Assembly (NCBI GenBank): GCA_017614155.1
Contig: JAGACK010000005.1
Span: 1 to 42,643, forward strand
DNA length: 42,643 bases
Source of the DNA: Lachnospiraceae bacterium
Lineage (GTDB): Bacteria > Bacillota > Clostridia > Lachnospirales > Lachnospiraceae
Reading direction: 5' to 3'
Shown here: positions 35,230 through 42,248 of the stretch, one piece after another
How the letters are laid out: each line of letters starts with the position of its first letter
Position numbering within the stretch: the stretch's first letter is position 1
Position numbers and translations under genes: made by a program
Notes under the pieces: model-generated
What the model was told of the DNA's origin: nothing
Seen by the model: the letters and a program-made list of their open reading frames with translations, nothing else
The model's database searches: none

Positions 35230-35292
35230 TCTAATGCACGGATCGGAGCGGTCGGCATAACAGCTGTCCGGGAAAAGGACAGGGGAGAGGGA

Positions 35293-36072
35293 ATGATGGA
35301 CGATACAAAACAGGGACGCGCGGAAGTTGCGGTGATCAGCTCAAACGACAGCTTTCTTGCAAAAAGCCTTATTTCAAAGATTACATCAAATGACATCGAT
35401 GCTTTTCTTTCGCGCGGAGATATAAAAGACATAGAGCGGGAGCGCGAAAAGATTGAACTGGTAGTTTTCTTCATGGGAGAAGATATCGAGAACATGACGG
35501 AAACGCTGGTCTATCTCAAAGATCTTGCAGGTGACCTTGACAGGAGGATCATTTTTATCGGAGAACAGTCCGAATACGATACGGCAAAAAAGACCGTGCC
35601 TGAGCATCTCATCCTTGAATGGTTCAAAAGACCTCTTGTCATGGATGACCTTTTGGGGTGCATCTTCAACTACCTGGAAAATAATACAGGCGAGCATGCC
35701 AAGAAGACCATACTCATCGTTGATGATGACATTACCTATATGCGCACCGTCTACGAATGGCTGAAGGACAGATACCATGTCGGCATGGCAGGGAGCGGAG
35801 TGCAGGCGATCAGCTATCTTGCAAAGAACAGGGCCGATCTGGTTCTCCTTGATTATGAGATGCCCGTCGCGAACGGTCCGCAGGTGCTGTCAATGCTCAA
35901 AAATGATGCGCAGACTGAGGAAATACCGGTCATGTTCCTGACAGGACACGGGGACAGGGAAAGCGTGCTTTCGGTAGTCGGCCTTTCACCGGTTGACTAT
36001 CTGTTGAAAACCATAGACAGGACAGCCCTTCTTCAGAAGCTTGACGATTTCTTCGCAAAAAGACGGGCATGA
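35293..36072 (+). CDS. Two-part response regulator: degenerate N-terminal receiver plus intact receiver
   Basis: A 259-residue protein with no DNA-binding or enzymatic output. Residues 138-256 are a full receiver: D144-D145 acidic pair, phosphoacceptor D187 in LLDYEMP, T217 and K239. Residues 10-130 have a similar beta-alpha rhythm (VAVISSNDSFLAKSL at the start, IELVVFFMGED, RRIIFIGEQ, LEWFKRPLVMDDLL at the end, like a receiver's KP loop) but the acidic pocket is not conserved, so it looks like a pseudo-receiver. Such proteins relay or sequester phosphate, or bind partners. Strong GAGAGGGA ribosome binding site. It may partner the Hpt kinase at 25926, which is unproven. Confidence 0.85.
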   Translation: MMDDTKQGRAEVAVISSNDSFLAKSLISKITSNDIDAFLSRGDIKDIEREREKIELVVFFMGEDIENMTETLVYLKDLAGDLDRRIIFIGEQSEYDTAKKTVPEHLILEWFKRPLVMDDLLGCIFNYLENNTGEHAKKTILIVDDDITYMRTVYEWLKDRYHVGMAGSGVQAISYLAKNRADLVLLDYEMPVANGPQVLSMLKNDAQTEEIPVMFLTGHGDRESVLSVVGLSPVDYLLKTIDRTALLQKLDDFFAKRRA

Positions 36073-36074
36073 CA

Positions 36075-36096
36075 AAGGCGCTAAAGCTCCTCACAA
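36075..36096 (+). repeat. 22-nt hairpin element in an intergenic leader, copy 2
   Basis: Identical to 24728-24749 except one base in the right arm (GCTCCT for GCGCCT), which weakens the stem. CCTCACAAA recurs just downstream at 36100-36108. It lies between the receiver stop and the aldolase ribosome binding site. Confidence 0.75.
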
Positions 36097-36123
36097 ACGC
36101 CTCACAAATGCCGGAGTTTGGAT

Positions 36124-36858
36124 ATGGATATTGAAAAGATCAGGTTCATAAAAGATTTTGCCGACATGGCTTATGAGAGCTATCTCATGGGATGGCATGA
36201 AAGAAACGGCGGAAATATGTCCTACAGGCTGAAGGAGAGCGAAGAGTCGGCTTTTTCGCCTCTGTTTGACAGGGATGATCCGTGGCAGCAGCTGGATGTC
36301 AGTGTTCCCGGCCTGGCAGGAGACTGTTTTCTGGTGACGGGGAGCGGCAAGTATTTCAGAAATGTGATCAAAGATCCCGAGGATACTCTATGTATCATAC
36401 GGATTTCCGAAGACGGACACTCGTACCGGATTCTCTGGGGACTGAAGAATGGCGGCAGTCCCACATCCGAGCTTGCTAGCCATCTGCTGAACCATGAAGT
36501 CAAAAAGCGTGTCACGGATGGCAGATACAGGATCATGTATCACGGTCATCCTGAGAATGTGATTGCTCTTTCTTTTGTTCTTCCCTGTGATGAAATCGGA
36601 TTTACAAAAAGGCTCCATGAGATGATGCCGGAGTGCCGTCTGACCTTTCCCGAGGGCCTTGGTGTCGTACCGGAACTGGAAGCCGGAAGTATCGAACTCG
36701 GTCAGGCAACCTCCAAAAAAATGGAGGACTACAATGCTGTCATCTGGACTCATCACGGTCTCTTTGTCTCCGGAGAAACCTTCGATGAAACCTTCGGTCT
36801 GTTCCATACCGTTGAGAAGGCTTCCTCGATTCTCGTCAAAGTACTTTCCATGAAATAA
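36124..36858 (+). CDS. rhaD: Class II aldolase, rhamnulose-1-phosphate aldolase-like
   Basis: The 244-residue protein follows RhaD closely: GWHERNGGNMSYRL (23-36), VTGSGKYFRNV (71-81), ILWGLKNGGSPTSELASH (103-120), then HGHPENVIALS and the tail FDETFGLFHTVEKAS. The expected zinc ligands H140, H142 and H211 and catalytic E116 are all present. It would split L-rhamnulose-1-phosphate into DHAP and lactaldehyde. It is about 30 residues shorter at the C-terminus than the E. coli enzyme. No rhamnose isomerase or kinase gene is nearby, so it is an orphan here. ATG at 36124 behind CGGAG; a TTG two codons earlier is possible. Confidence 0.85.
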   Translation: MDIEKIRFIKDFADMAYESYLMGWHERNGGNMSYRLKESEESAFSPLFDRDDPWQQLDVSVPGLAGDCFLVTGSGKYFRNVIKDPEDTLCIIRISEDGHSYRILWGLKNGGSPTSELASHLLNHEVKKRVTDGRYRIMYHGHPENVIALSFVLPCDEIGFTKRLHEMMPECRLTFPEGLGVVPELEAGSIELGQATSKKMEDYNAVIWTHHGLFVSGETFDETFGLFHTVEKASSILVKVLSMK

Positions 36859-36874
36859 ACCGTCCCCTGTTTCC
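36859..36874. repeat. Degenerate, inverted copy of the dispersed hairpin repeat
   Basis: ACCGTCCCCTGTTTCC is the reverse complement of GGAAACAGGGGACGGT, closely matching GGAGACAGGGGGACGGT of the copies at 21827 and 21874. It starts one base after the aldolase stop codon. Confidence 0.6.
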
Positions 36875-37027
36875 TCTTGATTTTATCATCGACAGATGAT
36901 ATCATACACTTCAGTCTGTTTCATGCGGACATTCAGAAAAGAACGCGGCATTCGCCGCAAGAAAATCCTTTATTACAAAAATAAACGGAAAGGAGGTAAA
37001 ACAAACACATCATTTTGTGATTTGCTG

Positions 37028-37056
37028 TTGACAAACCACTACATTTACGCTACTAT
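37028..37056 (+). promoter_or_regulatory. recA promoter
   Basis: TTGACA (37028-37033), 17-bp spacer, TACTAT (37051-37056). The expected start site falls near 37063, just before the LexA box. Confidence 0.85.
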
Positions 37057-37068
37057 TGTCGTTGAATA

Positions 37069-37080
37069 GAACAATTGTTC
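37069..37080. promoter_or_regulatory. LexA (SOS) box of recA
   Basis: GAACAATTGTTC is a perfect match to the Gram-positive GAAC-N4-GTTC operator and a perfect palindrome, followed by G as in the CGAAC..GTTCG consensus. It lies 12 bp downstream of the -10, where bound LexA would block initiation or escape. Confidence 0.9.
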
Positions 37081-37110
37081 GATTCGCAAAGAAAAGATTG
37101 GAGAAAAATA

Positions 37111-38166
37111 ATGGATAATTCAGAAAAAGCAAAAGCACTCGATATCGCGATATCACAGATCGAAAAGGAATTCGGAAAAGGAGCGGTCATGAAGCTTGGC
37201 GAGAGCTCGACGGACCTGAGCATCGGCGCTATCCCGACAGGCTCCTTAAGCCTTGATGTGGCGCTTGGCATAGGAGGTATCCCGAGAGGCAGGATCGTCG
37301 AGATCTATGGATCCGAATCCTCGGGAAAGACAACACTGACGCTTCATATGATAGCGCAGGCACAGAAACTCGGAGGCATTGCAGGTTTCATTGATGCAGA
37401 GCACGCCCTCGATCCGGAATATGCAAAGAATATCGGGGTGGATGTAGACAACCTGTATATCTCGCAGCCGGATTCAGGCGAGCAGGCACTTGAAATAGCC
37501 GAGACGATGGTGAGATCCGGTGCTCTTGACATAGTCGTCATCGACTCGGTCGCAGCCCTTGTTCCGAAGGATGAGATTGACGGAAATATGGGCGATTCAC
37601 ATATGGGACTCCAGGCCAGGCTCATGTCGCAGGCGTTGAGAAAGCTGACCGGCATTATCAACAAGACCAACTGCACGGTTGTTTTTATCAATCAGCTGAG
37701 GGAAAAGATCGGAGTAATGTTTGGAAATCCGGAGACGACTACCGGCGGAAATGCCCTCAAATTCTACGCCTCCGTCAGGATGGATGTCAGAAGGATCGAC
37801 AAGATCCAGCAGGCAGGCCAGGTTATAGGAAACAGGACAAGGGTAAAAGTTGTGAAAAACAAAGTGGCGCCGCCCTTCAAGCAGGCTGAGTTTGACATCA
37901 TGTACGGAAAGGGCATTTCATCCTCAGGCGATCTGGTGGATCTGGCTGCAAATATCGATGTCATAAACAAGTCCGGAGCATGGTATGCCTATAATGGAGA
38001 AAAGATCGGACAGGGAAGGGAGAATGCAAAGCAGTATCTTGAGGAGAACCCCGCTGTTTTCGAAGAGATAGACAAAAAGGTAAGGGCTCATTACGGACTC
38101 ATAGATGAAGAGGCGGAAGAACCGAAGGCAAAAAAGAAAGCATCAAAGCCGGCCGATGAATCCTGA
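37111..38166 (+). CDS. recA: Recombinase RecA
   Basis: Binds single-stranded DNA, drives strand exchange and triggers LexA cleavage. The 351-residue product has Walker [10 protein letters not shown] (67-75), the [14 protein letters not shown] block, [17 protein letters not shown] with Walker B, and the L2 loop region [26 protein letters not shown] short Lys/Glu-rich C-terminus ends it. ATG at 37111 follows TTGGAG; the frame is open 36 bases further, but only into the LexA box. Followed 16 bases later by recX. Confidence 0.98.
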   Translation: MDNSEKAKALDIAISQIEKEFGKGAVMKLGESSTDLSIGAIPTGSLSLDVALGIGGIPRGRIVEIYGSESSGKTTLTLHMIAQAQKLGGIAGFIDAEHALDPEYAKNIGVDVDNLYISQPDSGEQALEIAETMVRSGALDIVVIDSVAALVPKDEIDGNMGDSHMGLQARLMSQALRKLTGIINKTNCTVVFINQLREKIGVMFGNPETTTGGNALKFYASVRMDVRRIDKIQQAGQVIGNRTRVKVVKNKVAPPFKQAEFDIMYGKGISSSGDLVDLAANIDVINKSGAWYAYNGEKIGQGRENAKQYLEENPAVFEEIDKKVRAHYGLIDEEAEEPKAKKKASKPADES

Positions 38167-38182
38167 CAGGGAGTGAATCCGG

Positions 38183-38809
38183 ATGGTTGTTTTCAGGCTT
38201 GAACCCTTCAAAAGATCAAAACTGAAGGTCTATTTTGACGAGGATGCTCCGGCTTTTGTCCTGTATAAAAAAGAGGCGGAAAAGTATGATATCAGGGAAG
38301 GGATGGAACTGCCGGAGGAAAAATTTAAAGAGATATTGAATGAGATCCTGATAAAGCGTGCCATTTCGCGCACGCTTTATCTTTTGGATGCATCGGCAAA
38401 GACCGAGCAGCAGATCAGAAAAAAATTAAAAGAAGGTTTTTATCCGGAAGAAGCAATCGAAGAGGCAGTGCGTTATGCAAAGTCAAAGCATTATATTGAT
38501 GATGAATACTATGCCTCTGCCTTTGCCGGGCAGAAATCTGCTTCAAAGTCTAAAAGGATGATAAAAAACGAGCTCCTGCAAAGAGGCATAGACAGGGATA
38601 CGGTTGACAGCGTTCTGGCAGACTCAGGCATCGATGAAAAGAAAACCATCGAAAAACTGATCCTGAGAAAACATCCTGCGGGGTCGTCGCTTGATATAAA
38701 GGAAGCCGCGAAGCTCATGCGAAGCCTGTGTTCAAAGGGGTTTTCCTATGACGATGTTAAAGCGGCAGTTGAGGAACTGCATATTGACATAACATATAAA
38801 TCGGATTAA
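38183..38809 (+). CDS. recX: Regulatory protein RecX
   Basis: A 208-residue helical protein that modulates RecA filaments. It shows the three-helix repeats: RAISRTLYLLDASAKTEQQIRKKL (repeat 1), YIDDEYYASAFAGQKSASKSKRMIKNELLQRGI (repeat 2), and KEAAKLMRSLCSKGFSYDDVKAAVEE (repeat 3). An N-terminal beta extension (1-45) is common in Clostridia. AGGGAG precedes the ATG. Immediately downstream of recA as usual. Confidence 0.92.
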   Translation: MVVFRLEPFKRSKLKVYFDEDAPAFVLYKKEAEKYDIREGMELPEEKFKEILNEILIKRAISRTLYLLDASAKTEQQIRKKLKEGFYPEEAIEEAVRYAKSKHYIDDEYYASAFAGQKSASKSKRMIKNELLQRGIDRDTVDSVLADSGIDEKKTIEKLILRKHPAGSSLDIKEAAKLMRSLCSKGFSYDDVKAAVEELHIDITYKSD

Positions 38810-38835
38810 AATAGGTTGGTTAAAAATTTCATAGT

Positions 38836-38856
38836 AGGAGGTACTTCTGTACAATG
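38836..38856 (+). promoter_or_regulatory. Ribosome binding site of rny with a mini-hairpin spacer
   Basis: AGGAGG (38836-38841) is 12 bases from the ATG, longer than usual. The spacer contains GTAC-TTCT-GTAC (38841-38852), which could fold and bring the two elements closer. Confidence 0.5.
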
Positions 38857-40407
38857 AACGCAGCATTTATTGCGATCTTTGCAGTGGTACTGGTCGCAGC
38901 GGTAATAATCGCCTATCTGATCGGAGGCAGCAGACAGAAAAAGGATTTTGAATCCAAGGTCGGAAATGCTGAAGAGAAGGCAAGACAGATAATCGATGAT
39001 GCACTCAAGGAAGCTGAAGAAAAGAAGCGTGAAGGACTTCTCGAGGTCAAAGAGGAATCTATCAGAAAGCAGAACGAGATAGAACGGGAGATCAGGGAAA
39101 GACGCGCGGAAGTTCAGAGACTTGAAAGAAGAGTGCAGCAGAAGGAAGAGTCTGTTGACAAAAAGGCTGATACGATAGAAAAACGCGAGGCCAGTTGTAC
39201 GGCAAAGGAAGAAGAGCTGAAAAAACTGCAGGAAAAAGCTGCAAGGCTCAACGAAGAACGTGTACAGGAACTTGAAAGGATATCAGGACTTACCTCTGAA
39301 CAGGCAAAAGAATATCTTTTAAAAATTGTTGAAGACGATGTGAAGCATGAGTCCGCGGTAATGATCAAGGAATACGAGACGCGGGCAAAAGAAGAAGCAG
39401 AAAAGAAAGCAAAGGAGTTTGTCGTAAATGCCATCCAGCGATGCGCTGCCGACCAGGTCAGCGAAGCGGCCATTTCAGTGGTTCAGCTTCCGAATGACGA
39501 GATGAAGGGCAGGATCATCGGACGTGAGGGCAGAAATATCAGGACGATAGAGACGCTTACCGGCGTTGACCTGATCATTGATGATACTCCCGAGGCAGTG
39601 ATCCTTTCCGGATTTGACCCGATCAGGAGAGAAGTGGCAAGGATCGCTCTCGAAAAACTCATCGTTGACGGACGAATCCATCCGGCAAGGATTGAGGAAA
39701 TGGTCGAGAAAGCCCAGAGAGAGATCGAGACAGAGATCCGGGAAGAAGGAGAGGCGGCAGCGCTCGAAGTCGGGGTGCATGGCATTCATCCGGAGCTTAT
39801 CAGGCTTCTGGGCAAGATGAAGTTTCGGACCAGCTTTGGGCAGAATGCATTGAAGCATTCAATCGAGGTGGCTCAGCTTGCAGGACTTCTGGCTTCCGAG
39901 ATCGGAGGCATAGATGTCAGGCTTGCGAAAAGAGCCGGCTTGCTTCATGACATCGGAAAAGCAGTTGACCACGAGATGGAGGGGACACATATCCAGCTTG
40001 GTGTCGATCTTTGCAGGAAGTACAAGGAAAATTCTGTCGTGCTGAATGCGGTTGAGTCGCACCACGGAGATGTTGAACCGTCAAGCCTCATCGCATGCCT
40101 CGTACAGGCTGCCGATACTATTTCGGCATCAAGACCGGGCGCGAGAAGGGAGTCTTTAGACACTTACACAAACAGACTTAAACAATTAGAAGATATTGCC
40201 GACTCCTTCAAGGGAGTTGAGAAATCATTTGCCATTCAGGCGGGCAGGGAAGTCAGGGTAATAGTAGTTCCCGAACAGGTTAGTGATGCGGACATGGTGC
40301 TGATGGCCAGAGATATCGCAAAGCGTATCGAAGGCGAGATGCAGTATCCCGGACAGGTAAAGGTTAGCATGATCAGGGAGTCCAGAGTCACGGATTATGC
40401 GAAATAA
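38854..40407 (+). CDS. rny: Ribonuclease Y
   Basis: Membrane-bound endoribonuclease that starts mRNA decay in Firmicutes. The 517-residue product has a single N-terminal membrane helix (about 3-24), a long charged coiled coil (30-200), and a KH domain with [15 protein letters not shown]. The HD domain has [19 protein letters not shown] and [14 protein letters not shown], then ESHHGDVEP. It closes the recA-recX-rny cluster. Confidence 0.97.
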   Translation: MNAAFIAIFAVVLVAAVIIAYLIGGSRQKKDFESKVGNAEEKARQIIDDALKEAEEKKREGLLEVKEESIRKQNEIEREIRERRAEVQRLERRVQQKEESVDKKADTIEKREASCTAKEEELKKLQEKAARLNEERVQELERISGLTSEQAKEYLLKIVEDDVKHESAVMIKEYETRAKEEAEKKAKEFVVNAIQRCAADQVSEAAISVVQLPNDEMKGRIIGREGRNIRTIETLTGVDLIIDDTPEAVILSGFDPIRREVARIALEKLIVDGRIHPARIEEMVEKAQREIETEIREEGEAAALEVGVHGIHPELIRLLGKMKFRTSFGQNALKHSIEVAQLAGLLASEIGGIDVRLAKRAGLLHDIGKAVDHEMEGTHIQLGVDLCRKYKENSVVLNAVESHHGDVEPSSLIACLVQAADTISASRPGARRESLDTYTNRLKQLEDIADSFKGVEKSFAIQAGREVRVIVVPEQVSDADMVLMARDIAKRIEGEMQYPGQVKVSMIRESRVTDYAK

Positions 40408-40417
40408 TCAGATCTTA

Positions 40418-40452
40418 ACACGGGCAGGATCAATGATCCGCCCGTGTTTTTC
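40418..40452 (+). terminator. Intrinsic terminator after rny
   Basis: ACACGGGC (40418-40425) and an inner GGATC pair with GATCC and GCCCGTGT (40440-40447) with one unpaired A, followed by a T-run. Confidence 0.9.
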
Positions 40453-40565
40453 GTACATAATAAAAAATTTGTATTCTTTTTTGTGTTTTTATGGTATTAT
40501 TATTTTGTGTTTTTGACGCCGATGTTTGAGGCTGAAAAGATAATCCATTGTATTGGAGGGAAAAC

Positions 40566-41465
40566 ATGGAAACTAATATCTTACTTGAGAACGGCACTAA
40601 CGAACTTGAGGTTTTGGAATTCAAGCTTGATGACAACTGCTATGGGATCAATGTCGCAAAGATAAAGGAGATCATTTCCTATCAGCCGGTCACTCCGGTA
40701 CCCAATGCACATCCCAGCATTGAGGGCATTTTCATGCCGAGAGATACGATGATCACGGCCATCAACCTGAAGAACTGTCTTCAGAGAGGAGTATCCGAGG
40801 ACAAGGGCCTTTTCATCATCACAAATTTCAATAAACTGGATATAGCTTTCCATGTTGATTCTGTAGTCGGAATTCACAGGATATCATGGAGAGACATCAT
40901 CAAGCCTAATGCTACCGTGAACAATGCCGATGCGGGCGTTTCGACCGGTATCATAAAGTTCGAAGACAGACTTATAGTCATACTTGATTTTGAAAAGATA
41001 GTTACCGACATCAGCCCGGAAACAGGCCTGCGCGTTGAGGAGATAAGCGAGCTCGGAGAAAGACAGAGAAACGAGGTTCCGATCCTTATGGCTGAGGATT
41101 CTGCCCTCCTGAACAAGCTCATATCCGATTCGCTCAAGGAGGCGGGCTATGTAAATCTCATTGACACCGTGAACGGACAGGAAGCATGGGATTATATCTC
41201 AAAGGCAGCAGAGGAGGGAAAGGCGAGAGACAAGGTAAGAGTAGTTATCACGGATATTGAGATGCCCATCATGGACGGACACAGACTGACGAAGCTGATC
41301 AAGTCTTCTGATGCGACCAGGGATATCCCTGTTGTCATCTTCTCATCCCTTGTAAATGAGGAAATGAGGAGAAAGGGAGAACAGCTTGGAGCCGATGCTC
41401 AGCTTTCAAAACCTGAGATAGGAAATCTTGTGAGGATAGTGGATGAGCTTGTGAGCAAACAGTGA
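40566..41465 (+). CDS. cheV: Chemotaxis coupling protein CheV (CheW domain plus receiver)
   Basis: A 299-residue scaffold linking chemoreceptors to CheA, tuned by phosphorylation. It opens with TNILLENGTNELEVLEFKLDD and continues with the CheW beta-barrel (about 12-155: YGINVAKIKEII, PSIEGIFMPRDTMITAINL). The receiver domain follows (about 175-298): ILMAEDSALLN, TDIEMPIMDG, VVIFSSL, and LSKPEI. ATG at 40566 follows TTGGAGGG. No other chemotaxis gene is adjacent, but the next plus-strand gene carries a FliM-type motif. A GCCGAT at 40518-40523 recalls a sigma-28 -10 but no matching -35 was found. Confidence 0.95.
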   Translation: METNILLENGTNELEVLEFKLDDNCYGINVAKIKEIISYQPVTPVPNAHPSIEGIFMPRDTMITAINLKNCLQRGVSEDKGLFIITNFNKLDIAFHVDSVVGIHRISWRDIIKPNATVNNADAGVSTGIIKFEDRLIVILDFEKIVTDISPETGLRVEEISELGERQRNEVPILMAEDSALLNKLISDSLKEAGYVNLIDTVNGQEAWDYISKAAEEGKARDKVRVVITDIEMPIMDGHRLTKLIKSSDATRDIPVVIFSSLVNEEMRRKGEQLGADAQLSKPEIGNLVRIVDELVSKQ

Positions 41466-41506
41466 TACGGCATTATGCAGAGTCAGATGCTCATTGATAT
41501 AATAAA

Positions 41507-41544
41507 AACCGGGAGCGGATTCTGATCCGTTCCCGGTTCTTTTT
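41507..41544 (+). terminator. Intrinsic terminator between cheV and the minus-strand small gene
   Basis: AACCGGGA..GCGGAT (41507-41520) pairs with GATCCG..TCCCGGTT (41524-41538) around TCT, followed by CTTTTTA. The preceding AATAAAAA suggests it may also work on the minus strand. Confidence 0.88.
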
Positions 41545-41554
41545 ATGCTGGTTT

Positions 41555-41752
41555 TCAGATTCCGAAGCTTCCGTCGAAATCCTTGTTGATCACATAATAA
41601 CAGATGGAATTTTCAGGCTGGGGGAAAAGCTGCACGCTCTTGATGTCCGATACCTTGTTCCCGGCGTTCTTCCATGCTTCCTGTGCGGACTTTATCATGG
41701 ATTCCTCGCTTGCCTCGCGTCCGTTGAACTGTAATACAAGATTTGTTTTCAT
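41555..41752 (-). CDS. Small DUF6465-like protein
   Basis: A 65-residue protein: MKTNLVLQFNGREAS, a helix EESMIKSAQEAWKNAG, a strand VSDIKSVQLFPQPENSICYYVINKDFDGSFGI. This matches the alpha/beta core of the DUF6465 group found in Lachnospiraceae, which often carries a Lys/Ala-rich N-terminus that is absent here. An AGGAGG site lies 2 bases from an ATG at 41761 and 11 bases from the one at 41752; I prefer the second, but the longer form (MIEMKT...) is possible. Function unknown. Confidence 0.7.
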   Translation of the reverse strand: MKTNLVLQFNGREASEESMIKSAQEAWKNAGNKVSDIKSVQLFPQPENSICYYVINKDFDGSFGI

Positions 41753-41883
41753 TTCGATCATAACCTCCTTATTATATTTAATCCGTTCTGGACTGGTTTT
41801 TGTCCTGTCGAAAAGGGAGTATATATCAGGTAAAGAAAAAAATCAAGTGAGGTACGCCTTGTGGACACTGAAGATGACACGGA

Positions 41884-41912
41884 TTGCGATTTTTGCATAA
41901 TAATGTTATGAT
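41884..41912 (+). promoter_or_regulatory. Candidate promoter for the FliM-motif small gene
   Basis: TTGCGA (41884-41889), 17-bp spacer, TATGAT (41907-41912). A small hairpin, TGCCG/CGGCA, follows in the leader. Confidence 0.45.
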
Positions 41913-41966
41913 ATATGTTGCCGTTTTTATCGGCACAAGAATAAAAATGTGTTTTTGAGGTTACTT

Positions 41967-42185
41967 ATGGACGGATTATCACCGGAACAACAGGCACTGT
42001 TTGCCAGCATTATGGGCAATTCATCCCAGGCACAGGCTTTCAATCCCACGATACCGACACCGGCTCCGGCGCCGGCTGCACCCACGGCTCCTGCAGCGCC
42101 GGCTGCACCTGCGGGAGGGGGAAATGAAAACAGGGTTCTTTCCCAGGCTGAGATAGATGCTCTCATTGCGTCAATGTCGGGCTGA
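41967..42185 (+). CDS. Small Pro/Ala-rich protein ending in a FliM-type CheY-binding motif
   Basis: A 72-residue protein in three parts. An N-terminal helix MDGLSPEQQALFASIMGN is followed by a disordered linker of Pro, Ala and Thr (about 30-50). The C-terminal NRVLSQAEIDALIASMSG follows. LSQAEIDAL is the N-terminal peptide of FliM that binds phosphorylated CheY (E. coli FliM begins with almost the same run); here it stands at the C-terminus of a protein with no switch domain. GAGGT precedes the ATG; an upstream in-frame GTG is possible. Proximity to cheV supports a chemotaxis link. Role is inferred. Confidence 0.72.
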   Translation: MDGLSPEQQALFASIMGNSSQAQAFNPTIPTPAPAPAAPTAPAAPAAPAGGGNENRVLSQAEIDALIASMSG

Positions 42186-42248
42186 TCCTGAAGGGATCTG
42201 TTTTTTGCGCGCGATTTTTAAGAATGAATAGGGATCATTGGATCAAAG

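Noticed and set aside
36923-37070. Short plus-strand frame before recA (about 48 codons) with AAAGGAGGT inside it
   Set aside because: It runs across the recA promoter and into the LexA box, has no recognisable product, and the internal Shine-Dalgarno-like sequence is not followed by a start codon.
40461-40523. Sigma-28 promoter for cheV
   Set aside because: GCCGAT at 40518 fits a -10, but no TAAA-type -35 lies at the right distance.
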